The notes beneath the pieces were generated by a model, which saw nothing but the letters and a program-made list of their open reading frames with translations, did no database searches and was not told the DNA's origin. From NCBI RefSeq assembly GCF_000835165.1, contig NZ_CP007790.1, positions 1,240,001 to 1,304,000 on the forward strand: a DNA stretch of 64,000 nucleotides. Direction: 5' to 3'. Origin of the DNA: Corynebacterium marinum DSM 44953. Lineage in GTDB: Bacteria; Actinomycetota; Actinomycetes; Mycobacteriales; Mycobacteriaceae. Positions within the stretch are counted from its first letter, which is position 1. The number at the start of each line of letters is the position of its first letter. The position numbers and the translations under genes were made by a program. This document shows positions 56,337 to 64,000 of the stretch, one piece after another.

Positions 56337-57845
56337 CTAGCCAATCACTCGTGCCTGGAGGACGCGTTTGCCGTGGCGCCCCGCGATCCGCGACCACTCG
56401 TCCGGATTCGCTGTGTTGGGCAGGTCCTCGCTCTCATTCTGTTCCGTGGCGACCGCCTCGCGGATGTGCGCGACGGTCACACCCGCCTCGCTGACGCCGG
56501 CCAGGTGGTCCTTGATGGCCAGCTTCTTCGCCCGGTCGACGATGTTGGCGATCATGGCACCGGAGACGAAGTCGGAGTAGTCCAGGACCTCGGTCTCCCC
56601 GTCGACGAGGGTGAGCTCCACGTACGGCCGCGGCTCAAAGAGCGTCTCGACGCCCGCCTCGATCAGCTCGCCCACCGGCACCGCATGCGGCACCCGGTCG
56701 GTGAGGTAGCGGGTGAAGATGTCCCTTGCCCCCGCACTGGTGGGGCGCTGCACGCGGATCTTCACGTCCAGCCGTCCCGGGCGCAGCAGCGCCGGGTCGA
56801 TGAGCTCCTCGCGGTTGGTGGCGCCGATGATGATGACGTTGGCCAGGTTCTCCACGCCGTCGAGTTCGGTGAGCAGCTGCGGGACGATGGTGGTCTCCAT
56901 GTCCGAGGACACGCCGGAACCGCGGGTGCGGAAGATCGACTCCATCTCGTCGAAGAAGATGATGACGGGGCGCCCCTCCCCCGCCAGCTCCCTGGCGCGC
57001 TCGAAAATGAGCCGGATGCGGCGCTCGGTCTCGCCGACGAACTTGTTCAGCAGCTCCGGACCCTTGACGTTGAGGAAGTAGCTGGCGGAGCCGTCGCCGA
57101 CCCGCGCCGACAGGGAGTTGGCCACCGCCTTCGCGATCAGCGTCTTGCCGCAGCCGGGCGGACCGTAGAGGAGCACGCCCTTCGGCGGGCTGAGCTGGTA
57201 CTGCCGGTAGAGGTCCGGGTGAGAGAACGGCAGCTCCACCGCGTCGCGGATCTGGTCTATCTGCTCGTCCAGGCCACCGATGTCTGCGTAGGTGACGTCC
57301 GGAACCTCCTCCAGTGAGAGCTGGGAGACCTCCGTCTTGGGGATGCGCTCCACAGCCATTCCCGCCTTGGTGTCCACGAGCAGGGTGTCCCCGGCGCGCG
57401 CGGTGGTGCGCAGCGGCTCGGCCAGGCGCACGAGCTGCTCCTCCCCGGTGGAGTTGGCCACCAGCGCCCGGTCGCCGGCGATGCGCTCGGTGAGCATTCC
57501 CAGGTCGCCGGTGTCCGGGAAGCCGCAGGTCTCGACGACGATGGAGCCGTCCCCCAGGCGCAGCAGCGCGCCGGGGACGAGCTGTGCGCGGTCGATGTGC
57601 GGGGAGACCTTCAGGCGCATGCGCCGGCCGGAGGCGTACACCTCGGCGTCGCGTCCCCCTTCGCTCTCCCCGAGGTAGACCCCGTAGGTGGAGGCTGGTT
57701 CCGCCAGGGCGTCGACCTGGGCGGAGAGGTCTTTGAGCCGGTCCCGGGAGGCCTTGAGCAGCTGCGACAGTTTGGCGTTGCGGCTGCTCAGCGTCTGGAG
57801 CTCACGCCTGAGGCCGGCGGCGTCCGTGATCTGAGAGCTGTCCAT
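56337..57845 (-). CDS. arc: Proteasome-associated AAA+ ATPase ARC (Mpa)
   Basis: A 502-residue hexameric unfoldase that recognises Pup. The N-terminal coiled coil (about 8-48) binds Pup; OB domains follow (about 55-175). The AAA+ module has Walker A GPPGCGKT, Walker [10 protein letters not shown] and the sensor [20 protein letters not shown]. The protein ends in ARVIG and lacks the C-terminal GQYL-type tail that docks Mpa to the 20S proteasome. This fits the absence of prcBA and suggests unfolding without degradation; ferritin disassembly is reported in C. glutamicum. -10 TACAGT is 6 nt from the ATG. Confidence 0.95.
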   Translation of the reverse strand: MDSSQITDAAGLRRELQTLSSRNAKLSQLLKASRDRLKDLSAQVDALAEPASTYGVYLGESEGGRDAEVYASGRRMRLKVSPHIDRAQLVPGALLRLGDGSIVVETCGFPDTGDLGMLTERIAGDRALVANSTGEEQLVRLAEPLRTTARAGDTLLVDTKAGMAVERIPKTEVSQLSLEEVPDVTYADIGGLDEQIDQIRDAVELPFSHPDLYRQYQLSPPKGVLLYGPPGCGKTLIAKAVANSLSARVGDGSASYFLNVKGPELLNKFVGETERRIRLIFERARELAGEGRPVIIFFDEMESIFRTRGSGVSSDMETTIVPQLLTELDGVENLANVIIIGATNREELIDPALLRPGRLDVKIRVQRPTSAGARDIFTRYLTDRVPHAVPVGELIEAGVETLFEPRPYVELTLVDGETEVLDYSDFVSGAMIANIVDRAKKLAIKDHLAGVSEAGVTVAHIREAVATEQNESEDLPNTANPDEWSRIAGRHGKRVLQARVIG

Positions 57846-57851
57846 GCCTCA

Positions 57852-57898
57852 ACTGTAACCTCCACCACCGGGGACGCCGTTCACCCCCGGGCCATTCC
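57852..57898 (-). promoter_or_regulatory. arc promoter region: leaderless sigma-A -10 and near-consensus SigH site
   Basis: On the minus strand TACAGT (57857-57852) stands 6 nt before the arc ATG. Further up, GGAAT (57898-57894), 18 nt and GTC (57875-57873) match a SigH-type promoter except for the last base of GTT. A GC-rich hairpin CCCCGGG/CCCGGGG (57885-57903) overlaps the GGAAT. Confidence 0.45.
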
Positions 57899-57931
57899 CG
57901 GGGTTACCCCTGACAGTATGTGCCGGGAGGG

Positions 57932-58768
57932 CTACTTGCGGGCGCGGCGCTGCGGCCGCGGGGGCGTGACGCCGTCGGCGAGCCGGCGGGCCCAGACAAG
58001 GAACGCCGTGTGGGCGTTCATCCGGTGCTCCGGGCGGGTGGCCAGGCCCTCCACCTTCCATTCGCGCACGAGCGACTCCCACGCCTTCGGCTCGGTGAAG
58101 CACTGCTGCTCGCGGATGCCCTCCATGACCTTCATCAGCTGCGGAACGGTGGCCACATACGTCATGAACACGCCGCCCGGGATGAGGGCGTCGCGCACCA
58201 CGTCGAGGCACTCCCACGGCTCGAGCATGTCGAGGATGACGCGGTCGACGGGGCCGCCGAGGTCGTCGACCGTGACCTGGGTGAGGTCACCCAGACGGGG
58301 GTCCCACGTCGCGGGGCGCCCGCCGAAGAACTCGTCGACGTTGGACTCGGCGAACTCCAGGTGGTCCTCGCGGATCTCGTAGGAGATGAGCTTCCCCTCG
58401 GGGCCGATGGCGCGCAGCAGGGCCATCGAGAGGGCGCCGGAGCCTGCGCCGGCCTCCAGGACGCGCGCGCCGGGGAAGATGTCGCCCTCGATGAGGATCT
58501 GGGCGGAGTCCTTAGGGTAGATCACGGCCGCCCCGCGGGGCATGGACAGGACATGGTCGACCATGAGGTGGCGGAAGAGCAGGTAGTCCGAGCCCAGGGT
58601 GGAGCGGATGACCGAGCCCTCGTCCATGCCGATGATGTCGTCGTGGAGGATGAGGCCCTTGTGGGTGTGGAACTTCTCCCCCGGGGTCAGGATGATGGTG
58701 AAGTGCCTGCGCTTGGCGTCGGTGAGTTGGACGCGGTCGCCGGGCTGGAAGGGGCCGGAGTTGGCCAA
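57932..58768 (-). CDS. trmI: tRNA (adenine58-N1)-methyltransferase TrmI
   Basis: A 278-residue SAM-dependent enzyme that methylates A58 in the T-loop of tRNAs, forming a tetramer. The N-terminal beta domain contains GPFQPGDRVQLTD; HTHKGLILHDDIIG is a family signature. SAM motif I VLEAGAGSGALS is near residue 101, then SYEIREDH and DRVILDMLEPWE (catalytic loop). The basic C-terminus ends RPQRRARK. It uses a rare TTG start with AAGGAG 6 nt upstream. It is placed before arc as in other actinobacteria, with a GC hairpin between them. Confidence 0.94.
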   Translation of the reverse strand: MANSGPFQPGDRVQLTDAKRRHFTIILTPGEKFHTHKGLILHDDIIGMDEGSVIRSTLGSDYLLFRHLMVDHVLSMPRGAAVIYPKDSAQILIEGDIFPGARVLEAGAGSGALSMALLRAIGPEGKLISYEIREDHLEFAESNVDEFFGGRPATWDPRLGDLTQVTVDDLGGPVDRVILDMLEPWECLDVVRDALIPGGVFMTYVATVPQLMKVMEGIREQQCFTEPKAWESLVREWKVEGLATRPEHRMNAHTAFLVWARRLADGVTPPRPQRRARK

Positions 58769-58790
58769 TGGGTGCTCCTTGAGGGGTGGA

Positions 58791-60053
58791 TCAACGGTTG
58801 ATCAAGTATGCCTCAAGCGCGTCCGTGAACCACACCTGGTCCCGGACTCCTGCCAGCTCGCGGGCCGAGTGCATCGACAACAGCGGCACACCCACGTCCA
58901 CGGTGGCGATGCCCAGGCGGGTTGCGGTGAGCGGGCCGATCGTCGAGCCGCAGGGCACGGAGTTGTTGCCGACGAAGGTCTGGTCGGGCACCCCGGCAGC
59001 CCGGCAGGCGCGACGCCACTGCGCGGCCGTCTCCGCGGTGGAGGCGTAGCGCTGGTTGGCGTTGATCTTGAGCACCGGGCCGCCGTTGATCAGCGGGTGG
59101 TGGTCCGGGTCGTGCTTGCCAGCGTGGTTGGGGTGCACGGAGTGCGCGGCGTCCGCGGACACGCAGCTGGAGCGTGCGTACATGCGGCGCAACCCCTCCG
59201 CGTCGGCGCCGAGGGCGTGGGCGGTGCGTGCGAGCACGTCCTCCAGGACCGGTCCAGCGGCGCCGGTCGTGGTCGACGAACCGACTTCTTCGTGGTCGAA
59301 GGCGGCGAGCACCAGGATGTCGCGGCCCGCGTCGCCCGAATCGACCGCGCGCAGCAGCGCCAGCAGCGAGGCGTGCACCGAGGTGAGGTTGTCCATCCGG
59401 CCGGCGGCGATCAGTTCGACGTCCGCCCCGAAGACCTGCCCCGGCTGGGTGTCGCAGGTGATCAGGTCGAAGCCGTCGATGTCGTGCTTCTCGACGCCCG
59501 CCCGGGAAGCCACCACGTCCAGCACCGAGGATGAGCCGTCCCCGGCCAGGCCGATCACCGGTTGCATGTGCGTCTGCTTGTCCAGGGTCAGCTCCTTCGA
59601 CCGGTCCAGGTGGACCGCCAGGTGCGGGACCCGGGCGACCGGTCCGGTGGAGACCAGGCGCACGGAACCGTCGCCGAGCACCACCCGGCCGGCGAAGGTG
59701 AGCTCCCGGTCCAGCCAGGAGGCGAGGACAGGCCCGCCGTAGACCTCCACGCCGGCCTGCGACCAGCCGCATTTCTCCAGTTCCGGGGAGGGTTTGAGGG
59801 TGAATCCGGGGGAATCGGTGTGGGAGCCGATGATCCGGAAACCCGAGTCCGGGGACGCGTCCTCCGGCACCCACCACGCCATCACCGCCCCGCCGCGCAC
59901 CATGACGTGCCCGCCGGGGGTGGCATCCCACGGGGCGGTCTCATCCTGCGGGACGAAGCCGGCGTCTATGAGCCGGTCGGCGACGACGCGCGCGGCGTGG
60001 AAGGAACTGGGGCTGGCGGCGATGAAATCGATCAGGTCGAGCGTCTGGTTCAT
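58791..60053 (-). CDS. apeB: M18-family aminopeptidase
   Basis: A 420-residue zinc aminopeptidase of the M18 family, normally a dodecamer that removes acidic or neutral N-terminal residues. Metal ligands and catalytic residues are recognisable: His in IGSHTDSPG near residue 76, Asp in AAGRMDNLTS, the Glu pair in AFDHEEVGSSTTTGA and His in LLSMHSARELAG near the C-terminus. The length is typical. It lies 22 nt upstream of trmI on the same strand. The start ATG has GGAG very close (4 nt), so initiation may be moderate. Confidence 0.93.
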   Translation of the reverse strand: MNQTLDLIDFIAASPSSFHAARVVADRLIDAGFVPQDETAPWDATPGGHVMVRGGAVMAWWVPEDASPDSGFRIIGSHTDSPGFTLKPSPELEKCGWSQAGVEVYGGPVLASWLDRELTFAGRVVLGDGSVRLVSTGPVARVPHLAVHLDRSKELTLDKQTHMQPVIGLAGDGSSSVLDVVASRAGVEKHDIDGFDLITCDTQPGQVFGADVELIAAGRMDNLTSVHASLLALLRAVDSGDAGRDILVLAAFDHEEVGSSTTTGAAGPVLEDVLARTAHALGADAEGLRRMYARSSCVSADAAHSVHPNHAGKHDPDHHPLINGGPVLKINANQRYASTAETAAQWRRACRAAGVPDQTFVGNNSVPCGSTIGPLTATRLGIATVDVGVPLLSMHSARELAGVRDQVWFTDALEAYLINR

Positions 60054-60088
60054 GTCTCCAGCTTGCCACGGATAAGGTGGGGGCCATC

Positions 60089-60907
60089 ATGACCTCGACT
60101 GCTCCACGCCCTCTCGCCCTGTCCCCCTCCCGCGCCTCCGACTACAAACAGTGCCCGCTGCTCTACCGGCTCCGGGCCATCGACCGGCTGCCGGAACCGA
60201 AGACTCTCCCCCAGGTCAAGGGCAATCTGGTCCATTCGGTTCTCGAGCACATGCACGCCCAGCCGCGCGAGGAGCGCACCTACCCGGCCGCGGTGAAGCA
60301 GCTCAAGCCCCACTGGTCCCGCATGACCGGGGAGGACGCCGAACTCGACGAACTGGTTCCCGCCGACGCGCTCATGGACTTCCTCGTCGACTGCCGGGGC
60401 CTGCTGCGCGGCTACTTCGAGATGGAGGACCCGCGGGGCTTCGACGCCCACGCGGTGGAGATGTACGTCAACACCGTCCTTCCCAACGGCGTGCCGGTGC
60501 GCGGGTTCATCGACCGGGTCGACGTCGCACCCACCGGCGAGGTCCGGGTGGTCGACTACAAGACCGGCAAGAAACCGCTGCCCCGCTACAGCCACGACGC
60601 CCAGTTCCAGATGCGCTTCTACGCCCTGGTGTACTGGCGGCTCAACGGCGTCATCCCCCACCAGCTGCGCCTGATGTACCTCAAGGTCCTCGACTCCATG
60701 TTCCTCGCGCCCTCAAAGGAGGAGCTCGAGCACTTCGAGCGCGACCTCGCCGACCTGTGGGGGAAGATCGAGGGCGACGGGAAGGCCGGCCGCTTCCGCC
60801 CGAAGACCTCGAAGCTGTGCGGCTGGTGTTCCTTCCAGGCGCTGTGCCCCGAGTTCGGCGGAGACACTCCGGAATACCCCGGCTGGCCGGGGTCGATGGC
60901 GGACTAG
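60089..60907 (+). CDS. RecB-family PD-(D/E)XK nuclease with Fe-S cysteines
   Basis: A 272-residue stand-alone nuclease of the RecB/Cas4-like group. SPSRASDYKQCPLLYRLR opens with Cys22, and a C-terminal cluster follows (Cys244, Cys247, Cys253 in LCGWCSFQALC). Together these can hold a [4Fe-4S] cluster as in AddB and Cas4. The catalytic core reads GFIDRVDV and VVDYKTGKKP, with QMRFYALVYW as the later helix. No cas genes or repeats are present, so it is a housekeeping repair protein by inference. The ATG at 60089 is preferred over a GTG 12 nt upstream. Its TAG overlaps the fhs stop as CTAG. Confidence 0.9.
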   Translation: MTSTAPRPLALSPSRASDYKQCPLLYRLRAIDRLPEPKTLPQVKGNLVHSVLEHMHAQPREERTYPAAVKQLKPHWSRMTGEDAELDELVPADALMDFLVDCRGLLRGYFEMEDPRGFDAHAVEMYVNTVLPNGVPVRGFIDRVDVAPTGEVRVVDYKTGKKPLPRYSHDAQFQMRFYALVYWRLNGVIPHQLRLMYLKVLDSMFLAPSKEELEHFERDLADLWGKIEGDGKAGRFRPKTSKLCGWCSFQALCPEFGGDTPEYPGWPGSMAD

Positions 60908-62568
60908 AACAGTCCCGAAATCTTCCCGTCGACGTCGATGTCGATGTTGTCGGCCGCCGGCCTGCTCGGCAGCCCCGGCATCGTCATCACTGCGCCGGTC
61001 AGGGCCACGACGAAGCCCGCGCCGGTACGCGGAATGAGCTCCCGGACGTGCAGGGTGTGCCCGGTCGGGGCGCCCAGCTGAGCGGGGTCGTCGCTGAAGG
61101 AGTACGGCGTCTTGGAGATGCACACCGGCAGGGTGTCCCAGCCGTTCGCCTTGAGCACCGCCAGATCCTTCCGGGCCTTGGCGGAGTACTCGACCCGCTC
61201 GGCGCGGTAGATGCGCTTGGCGATGGTCTCGATGGACTTTTCCACGCCCTTCGACGGGTCGTAGAGGCTGGTCGATTTCTTCGAGAGGTTGTCCAGCACC
61301 AGGCGGGCGAGGTCCTCCGCGCCTTCGCCGCCCTTCGCCCACACCTCGACCTCGGCCAGCGGCACGGTGAAATCCTTGGCCCATGCCTTCATGAACGCCC
61401 GTTCGGCGGGGGTGTCGGAGGTGAACAGGTTGAGCGCCACCACCGGGGTGACGCCGAACTGCTGGATGTTGGAGACATGCCGGGCGAGGTTCTTCACGCC
61501 GGCCCGGAGAAAGTCCAGGTCCTCGCGGGTCAGCTCGTCGCGGGGCATGCCGCCGTTGTATTTCAGCGAGCGGATCGTCGCGACGATCACCGCGCCGTTG
61601 ACGTCCAGGCCGCCGGAGCGGGCCTTGATGTCGAAGAATTTCTCGGCGCCCAGGTCGGAGCCGAACCCGGCCTCCGTCAGCACGACGTCCGCGTGCTGGA
61701 GTGCCACCCGCGTGGCGATCAGCGAGTTGCAGCCGTGCGCGATGTTGGCGAAAGGGCCGCCGTGGACGTAGGCGGGGGTGCCGCCGAGGGTCTGTACGAG
61801 GTTGGGGTTGATCGCGTCCTTCATCAGCGCCGCCAGGGCGCCCGTCACGCCGAGTTCGCCCGCGGTGACGGGCTCGTCGTCGAAGGTGAAGGCGACGGTC
61901 AGCCGGCTCAGCCGATCCTTGAGGTCCGCGAGGTCGCTCGCCAGGCACAGGACCGCCATGATTTCCGACGCCGCCGTGATGGTGAAGCCCGTCTCCCGGG
62001 GGGTGCCGTGCGCCGGACCGCCCAGGCCGGTGACGACGTCGCGCAGGGAGCGGTCGTTGACGTCGATGCAGCGCTGCCACACGATCCGCCGGGAGTCGAT
62101 GCCCAGGACGTTGCCCTGCTGGACGTGGTTGTCCACGATGGCTGCCAGCGTGTTGGTGGCCGCGGAGATGGCGTGGAAATCACCGGTGAAGTGGAGGTTG
62201 ATCTCCTCCATGGGCACTATCTGCGAGTATCCCCCGCCGGCGGCGCCGCCCTTGACGCCCATGACGGGTCCCTGGGAGGGCTCCCTGAGCGCGGCCGCCG
62301 CCTTCCTGCCCAGCCTGGTCATGGCGTCGGTCAGACCGATGAGGACGGTGGACTTGCCCTCACCCGCCGGCGTCGGGGAGATGCCGGTGACGAGGATCAG
62401 TTTTCCCTCGGGCCGGGTGTTGCCCAGGCGGGTGATGTCCACCTTCGCTTTGTTGCGCCCGTACGCGACGACCGCATCCCGGGGGATGCCCGCCCGGTCG
62501 GCGATCTCGGTGATCGGCTCGAGGGCGTGGGCCTGGGCGATTGCGACGTCAGTGAGAGGTTGGGCCAT
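60904..62568 (-). CDS. fhs: Formate-tetrahydrofolate ligase
   Basis: A 554-residue enzyme: formate + THF + ATP to 10-formyl-THF. The P-loop-like TPAGEGKSTVLIGL is near residue 65, followed by REPSQGPVMGVKGGAAGGGYSQ split over the conserved folate region; later come LEVWAKGG-like and YGAERVEYS-type family segments. The start at ATG 62568 has TAATGT 7 nt upstream (leaderless); a GTG 9 nt further up overlaps this hexamer. In this genome it can use the formate made by PFL for purine and one-carbon synthesis. It follows the Dcu-type transporter gene by 63 nt. Confidence 0.95.
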   Translation of the reverse strand: MAQPLTDVAIAQAHALEPITEIADRAGIPRDAVVAYGRNKAKVDITRLGNTRPEGKLILVTGISPTPAGEGKSTVLIGLTDAMTRLGRKAAAALREPSQGPVMGVKGGAAGGGYSQIVPMEEINLHFTGDFHAISAATNTLAAIVDNHVQQGNVLGIDSRRIVWQRCIDVNDRSLRDVVTGLGGPAHGTPRETGFTITAASEIMAVLCLASDLADLKDRLSRLTVAFTFDDEPVTAGELGVTGALAALMKDAINPNLVQTLGGTPAYVHGGPFANIAHGCNSLIATRVALQHADVVLTEAGFGSDLGAEKFFDIKARSGGLDVNGAVIVATIRSLKYNGGMPRDELTREDLDFLRAGVKNLARHVSNIQQFGVTPVVALNLFTSDTPAERAFMKAWAKDFTVPLAEVEVWAKGGEGAEDLARLVLDNLSKKSTSLYDPSKGVEKSIETIAKRIYRAERVEYSAKARKDLAVLKANGWDTLPVCISKTPYSFSDDPAQLGAPTGHTLHVRELIPRTGAGFVVALTGAVMTMPGLPSRPAADNIDIDVDGKISGLF

Positions 62569-62631
62569 GTCAGACACATTACTTTCCGGAGCTCAGGGAT
62601 GGATGGTGGAGCCGTGCAGGGGTGAGCCGGG

Positions 62632-63942
62632 TCAGATGAGCACCGAGCCGATGCCGTAGCTCAGCAGGACGGCCACGGTGATGTTGACCACTCCGGGGAT
62701 GAGGAACGGGTGGTTGAAGACGAACTTTCCGATGCGCGTCGAACCCGTGTCGTCCATCTCGACGGCCGCCAGCAGCGTCGGGTAGGTCGGCAGGACGAAC
62801 AGGGCGGACACGGCGGGGAACGCCGCGACCGCGGTGAGCGGCGCCACGCCGATGACCAGGGCTGCCGGCATCAGCGCCTTGGCTGTCGCGGCCTGCGAGT
62901 ACAGCAGCGCGGCGGCGAAGAAGAGGACGACGGCGAGCAGCCACGGGCTGGCGGAGAGGACGTCCCCGGCGAGGACCTGGATGTCGTCGATGTAGTGGTT
63001 GATGAAGGTGGTGCCCAGCCAGGCGACACCCAGGACGCAGATCGCGGCGGACATGCCGGAGCGGAACACCTGGGTCTTGATGATCTCGTCCGCCGGGATA
63101 CGGGTCACCAGGACGATGACCGTGGCGGCGGCGAGCATGATGGTCATGATCGCCTCGTTGCGGGGCAGGGTCGGCTCGCTGATGAGCCCGACCTGCTCGG
63201 AGATGACGGTGGCGTAACCCATAACAGAGACGATGGCGGCGAGGAAGATCCACACCGAGGCCTTGGCACCGGGGCGCGGCTGCCAGACGCCCGGGCCCTT
63301 CGGTTCGCGGACCAGGCCCTTGGCCAGGCGGTCCTGGTACACGGGGTCGTCGGCAAGCTCCCTGCCCGTGCGGTTGGTCAGCAGCGCCGTCGGGAAGATG
63401 GCGAGGAACGTCGCGGGGATCATGATCCCCAGTAGGGTGAGGTAGCTGACGCCGAGGGGTTCGAGGATGGAGGCCATGAACACCACGGCCGCGGAGATCG
63501 GCGAGGCGACGATCGCCATCTGGGAGGCGATGACCGCGACCGACAGTGGGCGGGACGGGCGGACGCCACCCTCCTTGGCCACCTCGATGATGACCGGGAG
63601 CGTGGAGAACGCGGTGTGGCCGGTGCCGGCGAAGACTGTCATCAGCCAGGTGACCACCGGGGCCCACAGCGTGATCTGCTTCGGGTTGCGGCGCAGGAAA
63701 CGCTCGGCGACGTGGACGAGGTAGTCCATGCCGCCCGCACGCTGCATTGCGGAGATGGCGGCGATGACGCACATGATGATGCCGATGACATCGAAGGGGA
63801 TGTTCTCGGCGGTGACGGGAACGCCCGTCAGGCTGAGCAGGAGGACGCCCAGGCCACCGGCGAAACCGATGGCGATGGAGCCCAACCGGGCTCCCAGCAC
63901 GATGGCGCCGAGGACGATGAGGATCTGGAGGACAAGGAGCAT
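62632..63942 (-). CDS. Anaerobic C4-dicarboxylate transporter (DcuA/DcuB family)
   Basis: A 436-residue membrane protein of the Dcu family, which takes up fumarate, malate or aspartate in exchange for succinate during anaerobic growth. About ten to twelve hydrophobic segments span it. Characteristic are MDYLVHVAERFLRRNPKQIT near residue 72, FAGTGHTAFSTLPVI near 105, SQMAIVASPISAAVVFM and the C-terminal FVFNHPFLIPG. The start at ATG 63942 gives a hydrophobic N-terminus of normal length; the longer frame to 63984 starts inside an inverted repeat. Next to fhs and in the same genome as PFL it suggests fermentative use of C4 acids. Confidence 0.92.
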   Translation of the reverse strand: MLLVLQILIVLGAIVLGARLGSIAIGFAGGLGVLLLSLTGVPVTAENIPFDVIGIIMCVIAAISAMQRAGGMDYLVHVAERFLRRNPKQITLWAPVVTWLMTVFAGTGHTAFSTLPVIIEVAKEGGVRPSRPLSVAVIASQMAIVASPISAAVVFMASILEPLGVSYLTLLGIMIPATFLAIFPTALLTNRTGRELADDPVYQDRLAKGLVREPKGPGVWQPRPGAKASVWIFLAAIVSVMGYATVISEQVGLISEPTLPRNEAIMTIMLAAATVIVLVTRIPADEIIKTQVFRSGMSAAICVLGVAWLGTTFINHYIDDIQVLAGDVLSASPWLLAVVLFFAAALLYSQAATAKALMPAALVIGVAPLTAVAAFPAVSALFVLPTYPTLLAAVEMDDTGSTRIGKFVFNHPFLIPGVVNITVAVLLSYGIGSVLI

Positions 63943-63977
63943 GATCGCTTTACTTTCTCGCGTCCGACGGTAAGGTA

Positions 63978-63992
63978 CTATCAAAATGATAG
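63978..63992 (-). promoter_or_regulatory. Inverted repeat upstream of the Dcu-type transporter gene
   Basis: CTATCA, AAA, TGATAG forms a perfect 6+6 dyad 36 nt before the start. On the minus strand TATCAT and GATAGT, both possible -10 elements, lie inside it, so a bound regulator would control the promoter. The window ends 8 nt further. Confidence 0.5.
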
Positions 63993-64000
63993 GCTTTCTG

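Noticed and set aside
60089..60907. Cas4 of a CRISPR system
   Set aside because: The nuclease has Cas4-like cysteines, but there are no repeats, cas genes or spacer arrays anywhere in the window.
60151..62625. 824-residue plus-strand open frame over fhs
   Set aside because: Antisense shadow of fhs and of the RecB-like gene in another frame, typical of high third-position GC.

Overview
The window is a high-GC actinobacterial chromosome segment, almost certainly from a Corynebacterium. Three blocks support this. The first is secA2 - odhI - ftsR - DUF151 nuclease - MerR regulator. The second is an arc - dop - pup - pafA - pafB - pafC - tatA - tatC block with no proteasome prcBA genes. The third is the set ndh/ufaA-like, ppm1/lnt (separate genes) and rbpA, in an order close to what I remember of C. 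glutamicum. Species cannot be named from sequence alone. A pyruvate formate-lyase locus sets it apart from C. glutamicum, which as far as I know lacks one.

Layout. 1-3.6 kb: end of an ABC transporter ATPase, a thioredoxin-like protein, an HNH/DUF222 protein, tRNA-Pro(GGG) and a glutamine amidotransferase under a 20-bp palindrome. 3.6-10.1 kb: YchJ-like protein, hydrolase-OsmC fusion, secA2, odhI, ftsR, bifunctional nuclease, MerR. 10.1-19.4 kb: a minus-strand series (VWA-like protein, glycosylase-like protein, two CNNM/CorC-type proteins, DEAD-box helicase), then gnd, a thioesterase and corA. 19.4-27.5 kb: methyltransferase, SDR39U1 epimerase, a ThiD-TenA fusion behind a TPP riboswitch, the pfl operon (catalytic subunit, separate glycyl-radical subunit, activase) and ndh. 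27.6-36.9 kb: a more accessory stretch with a UfaA-like protein, a frameshifted P-type ATPase, DUF1003, an FAD oxidoreductase, a decayed MacB-type permease with an intact ATPase, and a gene-free gap holding two perfect palindromes. 36.9-46.9 kb: small membrane protein, YceI, zinc-ribbon protein, rbpA, ppm1-lnt-fxsA-lipase, a CobG-like half protein, SDR, YgiD, PepQ and a trypsin-like protease. 47-64 kb: helY, tatC-tatA, pafCBA-pup-dop-arc, trmI, apeB, a RecB-like nuclease, fhs and a Dcu-type transporter.

Functional links. PFL would make formate and acetyl-CoA without oxygen, Fhs can load formate onto tetrahydrofolate, and Dcu-type carriers exchange C4-dicarboxylates, so the window carries several parts of a fermentative or microaerobic lifestyle. 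OdhI and Gnd concern 2-oxoglutarate flux and NADPH supply. The Pup/Dop/PafA/Arc set without a 20S core suggests pupylation coupled to unfolding rather than proteasomal degradation. PafBC are DNA-damage regulators in mycobacteria.

The most unusual structure is the pyruvate formate-lyase. Its catalytic and glycyl-radical parts are separate genes in the same reading frame, divided by one amber codon and four sense codons. A second theme is expression architecture: about sixteen start codons have a TANNNT -10 hexamer 6-8 nt upstream, the hallmark of leaderless transcripts. Two of these form very compact divergent promoters.
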